Shown: positions 53,808-61,467 of the stretch, in pieces
Layout: every line of letters begins with the position of its first letter
How positions within the stretch are numbered: position 1 is the first letter of the stretch
Assembly (NCBI RefSeq): GCF_028596025.1
Contig: NZ_CP117167.1
Coordinates: forward strand, 2,294,001 to 2,358,000
Origin: Mucilaginibacter jinjuensis
GTDB taxonomy: Bacteria; Bacteroidota; Bacteroidia; Sphingobacteriales; Sphingobacteriaceae
Direction: 5' to 3'
DNA: 64,000 bases
The notes under the pieces: model-generated
What the model was told of the DNA's origin: nothing
Database searches by the model: none
The model's input: only the letters and a program-made list of their open reading frames with translations
Made by a program: the position numbers and the translations under genes

Positions 53808-54605
53808 ATGTTAAATGTTAAAGACCGAACCGATAGCCTTGTCATCAACGCGATGTTGGGTGCGTTCGCCGTTACGGCGCTTTTTCTAACCATCCTTTAT
53901 TTGCTGCAACGCCGGTTATGGCGACAGCATCAAAAACTTCAAAATGAGAAGCTGGCTTATCAGAAATCGTTAATGGAAGCAATAATTGATACGCAGGAGG
54001 AAGAAAGACAGCGAATTGGGCGGAATCTGCACGATGATATCGGCGCAATGCTGGCGACATTGCGTTTTAGGTTTGATCATTTTTTATCCGGCCAGCCGGC
54101 AAACGATGCATCAGAAAAAGGGCGAAACCTGATTAAAACGCTTATAGACCGGCTTGCAACCGAAATCAGAAGGATGTCGCACCAGCTTAGCCCGGATATT
54201 TTAACTCTGCTTCCCCTTAGCGAGGCCGTGCAGCAGCTTTTTACAGATATACAATCGCCCCGGATAGAGATCCGGTATCCGGAAGATGGTCTGCTTCAGC
54301 TCAACTTTTTTCAGACGAATGACGCCGTTGCATTGTACCGGATCATGGAAGAACTTATACAGAATACGCTGAAACACGCCGACGCATCGCTTATTTCGTT
54401 AGAAGTAAAAACACTGCCAGGTCAGCTTTTATTAACCTACCGGGATAATGGCAAAGGCTGTTGGATCTCTAATAAAAAGCCCAAGGGCCTAGGACTGAAA
54501 AACCTGGAAACAAGGGTGCGGGTACTTGGCGGAGATTATACCATAGAGTCGTTGCCCGCTCTGGGTTTTAAATTTGAATTTACGGTTCCAAACCCCAAAT
54601 TGTAA
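53808..54605 (+). CDS. NarL-type sensor histidine kinase (HisKA_3)
   Basis: 265 residues. One transmembrane helix (~15-34), a short coiled coil, the HisKA_3 phosphoacceptor box EEERQRIGRNLHDDIGAMLA (His75), and an HATPase_c domain with N-box EELIQNTLKHADAS and G-boxes YRDNGKGCW and GLGLKNLETRVRVLGG. There is no extracellular sensor domain, so it must take its input from the membrane or a partner protein. The response regulator starts 1 bp after its stop. Confidence 0.93.
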   Translation: MLNVKDRTDSLVINAMLGAFAVTALFLTILYLLQRRLWRQHQKLQNEKLAYQKSLMEAIIDTQEEERQRIGRNLHDDIGAMLATLRFRFDHFLSGQPANDASEKGRNLIKTLIDRLATEIRRMSHQLSPDILTLLPLSEAVQQLFTDIQSPRIEIRYPEDGLLQLNFFQTNDAVALYRIMEELIQNTLKHADASLISLEVKTLPGQLLLTYRDNGKGCWISNKKPKGLGLKNLETRVRVLGGDYTIESLPALGFKFEFTVPNPKL

Positions 54606-54606
54606 A

Positions 54607-55275
54607 ATGGCAGAACAGATAAACATCATTATTGCCGAAGACCAGCATTTACTACGGCAAACGTTGACCAGCATGCTAGATGAGGTTGACGATTTCCAAG
54701 TATCCTATGATGTAAGCGATGGGAAATCGCTGTTGGCCTTTTTAAAAGACGCGCCTACATTACCCTATATTTTGCTGTTGGATATCAGTCTTCCGGATAT
54801 CAATGGTTTGGAGCTATGCCCGATAATCACTCGCGATTTTCCACATGTAAGGATCATCGTGGTTTCCATTCATCAACAGGAGAGCCTGATCGCCAGAATG
54901 ATTACCCTGGGCGCCAGCGCCTACCTAAATAAGAATGTCGATTTTGATTTACTTGTTCAGGCCATAAGGGCTGTGTACGCGCATAAATTCTTTATGGACG
55001 ACCATGTAATAAAAATACTTCAAAACAGCCAGCGACATTTAATCAACGAGAAAAAAAAGAATAATCAGATCGATATTGATCTATCGATCAGGGAAATTGA
55101 GGTGCTGACACTTATTTGCCGGGAAATGAACAGCATGGAAATAGCCGACCGACTGTTTATCAGCGCCAGAACAGTAGATGGCCACCGAAACAGAATGCTG
55201 TTAAAAACAAAGAGCAAAAACGTAGCTGGACTGGTTATGTTCGCCATAAAACATAACCTGGTTGAGCTGATATAA
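54607..55275 (+). CDS. NarL/FixJ-family response regulator
   Basis: 222 residues. Receiver domain with acidic pocket Glu11-Asp12, phosphoacceptor Asp59 in LLLDISLPDING and Lys in YLNKNVD; then a LuxR-type HTH: LSIREIEVLTLICREMNSME, IADRLFISARTVDGHRNRML. The ATG at 54607 places the receiver at the correct position. It pairs with the kinase immediately upstream and is the obvious candidate regulator of the divergent unknown cluster. Confidence 0.94.
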   Translation: MAEQINIIIAEDQHLLRQTLTSMLDEVDDFQVSYDVSDGKSLLAFLKDAPTLPYILLLDISLPDINGLELCPIITRDFPHVRIIVVSIHQQESLIARMITLGASAYLNKNVDFDLLVQAIRAVYAHKFFMDDHVIKILQNSQRHLINEKKKNNQIDIDLSIREIEVLTLICREMNSMEIADRLFISARTVDGHRNRMLLKTKSKNVAGLVMFAIKHNLVELI

Positions 55276-55362
55276 CTTGCCTGTATCCCACTTACCTTAA
55301 TCACCGCGACACCTCTGTATATCATGGATGATCAGTGCAGATTTACGCTGCATAGAGCTAGC

Positions 55363-55992
55363 CTATGAAGGTTCATACAGAAAGCCAGTTGCAACCAGTG
55401 CATACATAGCCAAAACAAAAGTTGCATGAATATTTTGGATCAGGTTCCAGATATCTCGCGGACTGTTTGCTGCAAGGACATTTAACAGTTCAAAGTAAAC
55501 CAGCGAACTGCTGAAATATAAAAGGATGCCTGCCGTGATCCAGTCAAACGACATGATTCTCGGGTTTTCAGAAACGGCGTTGCTGTAAAATGCAATTACA
55601 CTGCATATAACGATAAATACTGCGCTGATTGACCGGGCGTAGGAATTAAACTGGTAGATGGAATGCAGGAATGTAAAATCAACAAAGGTGATAACGATAA
55701 ATATTGGGATAAACCAGTTAATGGCCAATTGGAATTTCGGGTTGTTGAATACTTTTCGGAAATAGCAGAATATCAAAAGCCCTTCTACAAGGGTATAAAA
55801 ATGTAGAAGGGGTAAATTATTGATATGCCGCTGACCTATCAATCTTTCCGCGATATCGATGACCATCGCAAAGACCAGGTAGATCAAAATAATATTAAAG
55901 CCAGCGTTTAAATAAAGTCGCTTAAAAAAGCCTATCCCAATAGGAATAATTGCCGAAACCGGAACAATTAACCCCGCGTAGATGTGCTTCAT
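55363..55992 (-). CDS. Polytopic inner-membrane protein
   Basis: 209 residues with about six to seven transmembrane helices: LIVPVSAIIPIGIGFF, FNIILIYLVFAMVIDIAERL, LLHFYTLVEGLLIFCYF, WFIPIFIVITFVDFTF, ISAVFIVICSVIAFYS, ITAGILLYFSSSLVYFELL and the C-terminal one. This topology and the HFYTLVEGLLI segment are frequent in Bacteroidota membrane proteins found next to histidine kinases. Its ATG overlaps by one base the stop of the upstream gene. It converges with the response regulator gene. Confidence 0.75.
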   Translation of the reverse strand: MKHIYAGLIVPVSAIIPIGIGFFKRLYLNAGFNIILIYLVFAMVIDIAERLIGQRHINNLPLLHFYTLVEGLLIFCYFRKVFNNPKFQLAINWFIPIFIVITFVDFTFLHSIYQFNSYARSISAVFIVICSVIAFYSNAVSENPRIMSFDWITAGILLYFSSSLVYFELLNVLAANSPRDIWNLIQNIHATFVLAMYALVATGFLYEPS

Positions 55993-56561
55993 TATATTGT
56001 TGGAATCTGAACGTTAAATAACGCGCTAGTTTTATCACATGTTTGCGGACAAGGTGTAGTGAAATCGTATATAGAAGAATCATTATCATTGCCGGATGCT
56101 AATAGGTCTACAAATACGCCATCTTTTTCAAAAACGGGTACAACGGAGCCACATAGGTCTGCAAGGCAATCAGCATCGAGTTCCTGGGTTAGGCCAAAAT
56201 AGATTCGCACGCCTACTATTTTGGCATCACTAATAATGTGATGCTTCGCGATGATCTGCGTAATATCAGCCCAAGGCACAAAAATGGCACGTGGAACTTG
56301 GTCTGGTTTAACTTTGTAATTTGGATGCAATGAAAACATCTTCAACCAATTTTTGATCCTTTCAAAGGCTTTTTCTTTGGTGATCTTTGTGTGGATAACA
56401 CCGTGGTTGTCATCGTTTAGAATACTCACGTGATTTTTAAGTTTAGATTGATTTATTAATTTTTGTTTAATTGTTTCAGGCGTAATTGACCAGCTTAGTC
56501 TATGAAAGAAAGATGGATGATAGTCTGAAGGTGCCTTTTGAATTAAATTCAGGCCTATCAA
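55992..56561 (-). CDS. Hypothetical protein with a non-ATG start
   Basis: 189 residues if started at TTG 56561: WSITPETIKQKLINQSKLKN, IKNWLKMFSLHPNYKVKPDQ, VGVRIYFGLTQELDADCLAD, with Cys-rich CPQTCDK near the end. No ATG lies in frame near the start; an ATG at 56565 is one frame off and would join if one T were removed from the TTT that follows it. No family recognised. It lies 31 bp after the TolB-like gene and overlaps the membrane protein gene by one base. Confidence 0.6.
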   Translation of the reverse strand: MIGLNLIQKAPSDYHPSFFHRLSWSITPETIKQKLINQSKLKNHVSILNDDNHGVIHTKITKEKAFERIKNWLKMFSLHPNYKVKPDQVPRAIFVPWADITQIIAKHHIISDAKIVGVRIYFGLTQELDADCLADLCGSVVPVFEKDGVFVDLLASGNDNDSSIYDFTTPCPQTCDKTSALFNVQIPTI

Positions 56562-56592
56562 ACATACTAAACAATGCTTGCCTTTTTAAGTA

Positions 56593-57579
56593 TTATTTAA
56601 ATTGCGAAACATCTATCCAGGCAATGCCCATTGGCTCATGTGTCGATGGTTTTGCGCAGAAAATCACACGGTTGCCGTCTGAAAAGAATTTGGGATGCTG
56701 CGCATTAGGTGTACCGTTTCCATCCGTTAAGGGTTTGGGTTTATCCCAGGATCCGTCTGCTTTAAAAAGATAAAGTGCATAGTTCTCCTTATTTTCAAAA
56801 TCACGATTACTTTCAAAAACAACGTATTGACCGCAAGGCGACACGGCTGGCGCTCTGCCTTGAAAGTTTTTGTCATATTCTTTAGTAGAAACCTTGGTTC
56901 CCTCCATAGGTAAACAGGTAAATCCGTCGTTATCTATGTCGTTGATAAAAATATAGTTTTTGAATTGGTTATAGTGATAATCTTTGTGTTCAATATCCCA
57001 ACCTCGTAATTTCGGCTGACCTGCAAACGCAATCTTTATGCCCTGGTTTGGGAAAACTGCCGGCATACCCGCATATATCGGCTCGCCTCCACATTTTCCA
57101 CTAATATTCAGATGAATAACCCCACCACATTCATTTAAAAGCGTACTTCTTGGCGAGGCATCATCATCCCCAATTTTTCTATTATTCATAACCACAATCT
57201 GGTTGTTGCCATCGTTGTCGAACAACCATTGAGGGTAAATATAAAACTGGGCATCATCAAGTTTAGTTAAGTTGTATCCAAACTCGTTAATTGTCCAAAC
57301 ACTATTTGCTCCCTCGTTTTCAGCAACGTTAAAAACGATACGATGCCCGGCCCAATCTGGTCGTGTTTGATCCTGGCCCCTAAAATCCTTAAGGAAGTAA
57401 TACGGATTAGCTCCTGTCAGGTTTTCTACTATGCAAAGTTTTGTTACTGCTTTGTCACCTTGATCGAGGCTCGTTCTTTCGAACAAAATTTTGTAGCCGT
57501 CGGGCTGAATGGACGGACGATAATCAGAAAAACCGGGGCTCCTGGTGACCCAGTTTATTGTTGGTAGCTCATTTATCAT
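56593..57579 (-). CDS. TolB/PD40-like beta-propeller protein without signal peptide
   Basis: 328 residues composed of PD40/WD40-like blades: YRPSIQPDGYKILFERTSLD, TRPDWAGHRIVFNVAENEGA, IYPQWLFDNDGNNQIVVMNN, RAPAVSPCGQYVVFESNRDF and QHPKFFSDGNRVIFCAKPST. TolB-type propellers normally act in the periplasm, but no signal is visible here, so it is either cytoplasmic or exported with the unusual cluster nearby. First gene of a three-gene minus-strand unit. Confidence 0.75.
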   Translation of the reverse strand: MINELPTINWVTRSPGFSDYRPSIQPDGYKILFERTSLDQGDKAVTKLCIVENLTGANPYYFLKDFRGQDQTRPDWAGHRIVFNVAENEGANSVWTINEFGYNLTKLDDAQFYIYPQWLFDNDGNNQIVVMNNRKIGDDDASPRSTLLNECGGVIHLNISGKCGGEPIYAGMPAVFPNQGIKIAFAGQPKLRGWDIEHKDYHYNQFKNYIFINDIDNDGFTCLPMEGTKVSTKEYDKNFQGRAPAVSPCGQYVVFESNRDFENKENYALYLFKADGSWDKPKPLTDGNGTPNAQHPKFFSDGNRVIFCAKPSTHEPMGIAWIDVSQFK

Positions 57580-57922
57580 GATGAGTTAGTTTAGGCAATT
57601 GAAAACGACGGAGCAGTTCGATATTTTTCAATATTACCGGCCGCGTAAGAGTAATATTCTATTATCGAAAAAGATCCTTACACTTCCTTAATTGCGCTCT
57701 TAAGGTATTTCAGCCGATAAAATAACTTATATCAATACCACGAATACTGTAGTAAATATATAATGAATCTTTAAAAAATCAAATTTTTTTTGGCGATCTA
57801 ATGCCGGCTGTCCGATAGCATTTCGACTCAGTTAGTGGCTTGTCCTTTCAACGAGCAGCTGTTGTCCACAGCGCTAACTTTGAAAGAACATCAAGCCTAT
57901 CTAATAATGTCCAAAGAAAGAC
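57580..57922. other. Intergenic region
   Basis: AT-rich sequence without supportable coding frame; it should hold the promoter of the TolB-like operon. Nothing else seen. Confidence 0.35.
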
Positions 57923-58081
57923 TTAGTAAACCAAAAGCTTTTCCCTTGTATAGGTTAGAATGTCTTCAACTAGATTTAGCTGATCGTTTGCATACTCAAT
58001 TTTTTCTAGGATAATGCGTTCGTCCGGCAATAGCATTTCTAGTTCTGTTGGTTGAAAATAGTTATTTGTCGATATTTTCAT
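57923..58081 (-). CDS. Small hypothetical protein, third of three overlapping ORFs
   Basis: 52 residues: MKISTNNYFQPTELEMLLPD, then ERIILEKIEYANDQLNLVED ending LLVY; predicted helical. Its ATG lies inside the end of the preceding small ORF (20-bp overlap). Helix-rich small proteins of this kind could be antitoxins or anti-restriction partners, but no family is recognised. Confidence 0.5.
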   Translation of the reverse strand: MKISTNNYFQPTELEMLLPDERIILEKIEYANDQLNLVEDILTYTREKLLVY

Positions 58082-58187
58082 CAGTAATATAACCAGTAAT
58101 TTTAAATTGGTTAAGATTCACTGTCACCATATCACTGTATTGAGTAACATCCCAATTAATATTGTCCAATTGTTTATATCGTAACAT
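58062..58187 (-). CDS. Small hypothetical protein, second of three overlapping ORFs
   Basis: 41 residues: MLRYKQLDNINWDVTQYSDM, VTVNLNQFKITGYITDENID. It overlaps the first ORF by 14 bp and the third by 20 bp. A single-base slip near CTATATGTTACG would fuse it to the first ORF into a ~97-residue protein, so it may be the C-terminal half of a frameshifted gene. Confidence 0.45.
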   Translation of the reverse strand: MLRYKQLDNINWDVTQYSDMVTVNLNQFKITGYITDENIDK

Positions 58188-58344
58188 ATAGACGTTTTCC
58201 AAAGTTAAAAAGTTCGTATTCGTGCAGGTTGGAATACAGTAAGTTACGAATGATTGGTCTTTCTAATAGTAAGCCAGATTTTATGCCAATATGTTCTGAT
58301 GTAGCGTCGTAAAAGTCCCTTACGCTAAAGTGAATAGATCCCAT
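58174..58344 (-). CDS. Small hypothetical protein, first of three overlapping ORFs
   Basis: 56 residues: MGSIHFSVRDFYDATSEHIG, IKSGLLLERPIIRNLLYSNL, ending RLYVTI. Good ATG start with AATAAAAA before it. No family recognised. Possibly continuous with the next ORF through a frameshift. Confidence 0.5.
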   Translation of the reverse strand: MGSIHFSVRDFYDATSEHIGIKSGLLLERPIIRNLLYSNLHEYELFNFGKRLYVTI

Positions 58345-58578
58345 TTTTTATTTTTGTAGACAATTACTTCCATTCTTCTATGTGATTATATAGTCAGCAA
58401 TTTTGTACTTATTACCTCTTATCAGACACTTTATTACATTGCTAAGATACCTATACAACTTCTTATATCTTTTGCCGTCTTGCTGTAATGTCTTTCGAGA
58501 TCATCTGCAACAAATGAGAGGATGCTAAAAATCTATTTAATTATTGCGTAGAAGCTCAGAAGATTAACATCAACGCTT

Positions 58579-60276
58579 TTAAGATATGTTTTGTCTATCC
58601 TGAAAAAGCCAATTTAAGGCCGCTTCGGTAATGCCAGTATACCATTCTACCTCACTGTTCGTTGCAGCCGCCAACTCGTTTGAATGTTCAAAAAAACGTT
58701 GAATATGTCTAGGTTCGGGCACGTAAGCTGCATTGTGTGAATCCTCAATCATTTTTAGAAACACCCGCAATGGCAAAGGCACAATCGTTGAAGTGCCGCC
58801 ATAGTATGCGATATGTAATTTGTGAAGCCCATAAAAATGCGCAATTACTGACTCATTGATATTAGGAGCGATAAAAAGGCAATATGCTGGCTTGTTATTT
58901 TCGCGCTTATATTTAGCTAAATGGCGAGTCACTGATTCACCTTCAGTTTCATACTGACGTTGTCCGCTCTGCATTGTTACTTCCACTGTCAAACCGAATT
59001 CTTCGTAATCACATTGGATATCAGCCATATTGCCCTGCGCGGTAGACATTGGCTGTCCAAAGTCGTCAAATTTTAAATTAGCTTTAATATTCCCTCCATC
59101 AAGCATCGTCATTGCCCGCCAAGTATTCCATTCAAGCATTAATGGCGTATCATAAAGGTCATTATCCAATATTTGTGAAAAAGTAGTATTGATATCATCA
59201 AACAGTCGATAATCTTTTATAGCTGATACTTGTTCGCTAATAAACTGTTCCTTACGTGATTCGCGGGCATTGGACAAAAGCTCTTTCAGTTCAGGAAGAT
59301 TGACGCCTAACGGTATAGCTATTTCAGGAAACTCAGCAGCCAATCTTTCCAACAATAATTCCCGATTATCTGTTAAGAGCAGTGGCAATTGAGTATTACC
59401 TAGATAAATGGTATAGCTTGCTTCGTTATCGATAAAGACAGGATTACGGTCTGTGTTCGCTAAAAAATAATCTACCTCCGCGGTTTTTTCAGGTACAATG
59501 GATATCGATTTACCCAAATGCGATATATTGACCAAGCCTGTAGCTCTAAGATAACGAACGCAGGCATCTGCGTAATCACGCATATTACTGGCCTTGGTTT
59601 TCAGGAATTTAGATATGGAAGCGTCCTCAGTTTCTCGTGTCCTGGTATTGCCAGCAATGATATCGTTCTCATATATTAAGCGGAGTTCGGCATCTAAGTA
59701 TTCGGCTTTGAAGCGGCGATAGTTACCTTCGTTCTGCGCCTTGGCAATCCTAAAGGCATCTATTTTGGAAACAATCTGATCAAACTGTCTATAATCAACC
59801 AACTGCAGACCGAACATAACCAGCTCATCAAATTTCAGCGACCCAAAATGACGAACTAAACGAAATATTTCTAAGTAGGGTTTAACCCAGAACTCAGCAG
59901 AATTAGCTGTTGGCCGATGGAAGGGAGAGGGTACTTGAAATTTTAATAACTGCCTTAAAAATATCTCTTCTTTTCTTGGAGCATCTATCAGCTCCCGGCC
60001 GGCAGGGGTTAGGGCGATTACTGGCGATAATATTACAAAACCCAAGGATTTGGGACCGCGATTTATTCTGTCACGCGCGCTGAAAGCGGGGTCGTTAGCA
60101 CCCTCCCCATTGAAAAAGTTTTCTTCTTTCAGCAAATCCATGAATGCCCTTTGATTGTCAGTATTCCAGCGAAGTCCGGAGAAATGCTCGCTCAAAAGCT
60201 GTATTTCGGGAATCATTTTAGACGGTGTTCTGGGGGAAGTGGTCAGGAAGATCACTTTACTATCAATCCTAGCCAT
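58579..60276 (-). CDS. AlwI-family type IIS restriction endonuclease
   Basis: 565 residues matching the AlwI/BstNBI-like family in length and order: an N-terminal DNA-recognition region (GLRWNTDNQRAFMDLLKEEN, SARDRINRGPKSLGFVILSP), helical middle (LVRHFGSLKFDELVMFGLQL), and a C-terminal nuclease part (LEWNTWRAMTMLDGG, QCDYEEFGLTVEVTMQSGQR). The DYEEFGLTVEVTMQSG segment looks like a PD-(D/E)xK-type core with metal ligands. Enzymes of this family cut outside an asymmetric site; the specificity here cannot be read. It is 1 bp downstream of the methylase gene. Confidence 0.85.
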   Translation of the reverse strand: MARIDSKVIFLTTSPRTPSKMIPEIQLLSEHFSGLRWNTDNQRAFMDLLKEENFFNGEGANDPAFSARDRINRGPKSLGFVILSPVIALTPAGRELIDAPRKEEIFLRQLLKFQVPSPFHRPTANSAEFWVKPYLEIFRLVRHFGSLKFDELVMFGLQLVDYRQFDQIVSKIDAFRIAKAQNEGNYRRFKAEYLDAELRLIYENDIIAGNTRTRETEDASISKFLKTKASNMRDYADACVRYLRATGLVNISHLGKSISIVPEKTAEVDYFLANTDRNPVFIDNEASYTIYLGNTQLPLLLTDNRELLLERLAAEFPEIAIPLGVNLPELKELLSNARESRKEQFISEQVSAIKDYRLFDDINTTFSQILDNDLYDTPLMLEWNTWRAMTMLDGGNIKANLKFDDFGQPMSTAQGNMADIQCDYEEFGLTVEVTMQSGQRQYETEGESVTRHLAKYKRENNKPAYCLFIAPNINESVIAHFYGLHKLHIAYYGGTSTIVPLPLRVFLKMIEDSHNAAYVPEPRHIQRFFEHSNELAAATNSEVEWYTGITEAALNWLFQDRQNIS

Positions 60277-60277
60277 A

Positions 60278-61186
60278 TTAAGAAGCCAATTCGATTTGAG
60301 GTTTAGGATTTAAATATCGCATTTCTCCGCTGCTTTTGTAGTTAGCCAACAGGATGTGGGAAGCTGAAGCCTTAAAGCGATTCCGAATGTTTACTGCGTA
60401 AGATTTATCATATTCATCGATGATTAAATCGCCATATAGCTTTTCAGTCAAAGGTGTACGGCCTATAACCATCAGCGCTTTGCACTTAAGCCTACGATAG
60501 GCCGAGGCTAATTCAATATGGTTCTTTTCTGTAAAGCCATCTTTATGCTCAATGTTTCCGTAATCAGAAAAAATACAATTATATGGTGGGTCTAGAAACA
60601 TAAAATCATCTTTTTTAGCAAGTTGAAAAATTTCCTTGTAATCGCTATTGAAGATTTCTGTAGTTCCGAGCAATTTTTGATGAGCTTCGGTGATCAACGA
60701 TGTATTTAAATTCGCATAACGTCCATATGGCACGTTAAATTCGCCTTTGGCATTATGACGAATCATTCCAGAATAAGCTGTTTTGTTAATGTAGAAATAC
60801 AATGCTCCGTCAGAGTATTTTTTATCTATCAACTCATTATACATGTTCCTCAGCTCATAATAGAAAGCCTCGTTCTCATCATTTACGCGGCTATCCGGGC
60901 TGTTAGCTTTTAATTGCTCAAAACGTTTGCGATTGTTGGAGTAAATTCGCTCAATTGACTGCAACTCTGCCGACAAAGTGTTATAGTCTGATTTGACCAT
61001 TGAGTAAAATGACATTAGCTTACTGTTTATGTCATTGATTATTGCGTTTTGGGGCTCGAGGTAAAAATATAATGCTCCCCCGCCGAAAAACGGCTCAATA
61101 TAACGTCCGGAAAAGTCCGGTATATGTTTGACGAGGTGCGGCAATTCCTTGGACTTGCCGCCCCGATACTTGATTAGCGGTTTCAT
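60278..61186 (-). CDS. D12-class DNA adenine N6-methyltransferase
   Basis: 302 residues: MKPLIKYRGGKSKELPHLVK and EPFFGGGALYFYL form the SAM-binding motifs, and FLDPPYNC (DPPY at 199-202) is the catalytic tetrapeptide of Dam-like D12 methylases. The start at 61186, preceded by AAAGGA, gives the usual family N-terminus; the frame extends 24 codons upstream. It protects the host site from the restriction enzyme in the following gene. Divergent from the PHP-ATPase gene. Confidence 0.92.
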   Translation of the reverse strand: MKPLIKYRGGKSKELPHLVKHIPDFSGRYIEPFFGGGALYFYLEPQNAIINDINSKLMSFYSMVKSDYNTLSAELQSIERIYSNNRKRFEQLKANSPDSRVNDENEAFYYELRNMYNELIDKKYSDGALYFYINKTAYSGMIRHNAKGEFNVPYGRYANLNTSLITEAHQKLLGTTEIFNSDYKEIFQLAKKDDFMFLDPPYNCIFSDYGNIEHKDGFTEKNHIELASAYRRLKCKALMVIGRTPLTEKLYGDLIIDEYDKSYAVNIRNRFKASASHILLANYKSSGEMRYLNPKPQIELAS

Positions 61187-61438
61187 GAAAATCCTTTGTA
61201 CAAACTTCGACAAATTATCGGGAAAATAATATTTTAGTTTCCCGTCTCTATTTGCCACCCTCGAGTTATTTAATCATTGTCTTATATTAATAATATGATT
61301 ATACTTCCGTCAATCTTACTATACAGAGCTTTTTAAACGACTGTAAATTCTCACATTAGATTCTATCAATATATATTCTACTCATTGGTTTCTCGGAATT
61401 TAAGTACTGGTTGTTACTAAAAAATATTAATGATTTGA

Positions 61439-61446
61439 TAACTTTG
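61439..61446 (+). promoter_or_regulatory. Candidate Bacteroidota -7 element
   Basis: TAACTTTG matches the Bacteroidota -7 consensus TAnnTTTG and lies 21 bp before the ATG of the PHP-ATPase. A TTG at 61411-61413 could be the -33 part, but the 25-bp spacing is longer than usual. Confidence 0.35.
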
Positions 61447-61467
61447 AGTATCTTAAACCTAAATATC

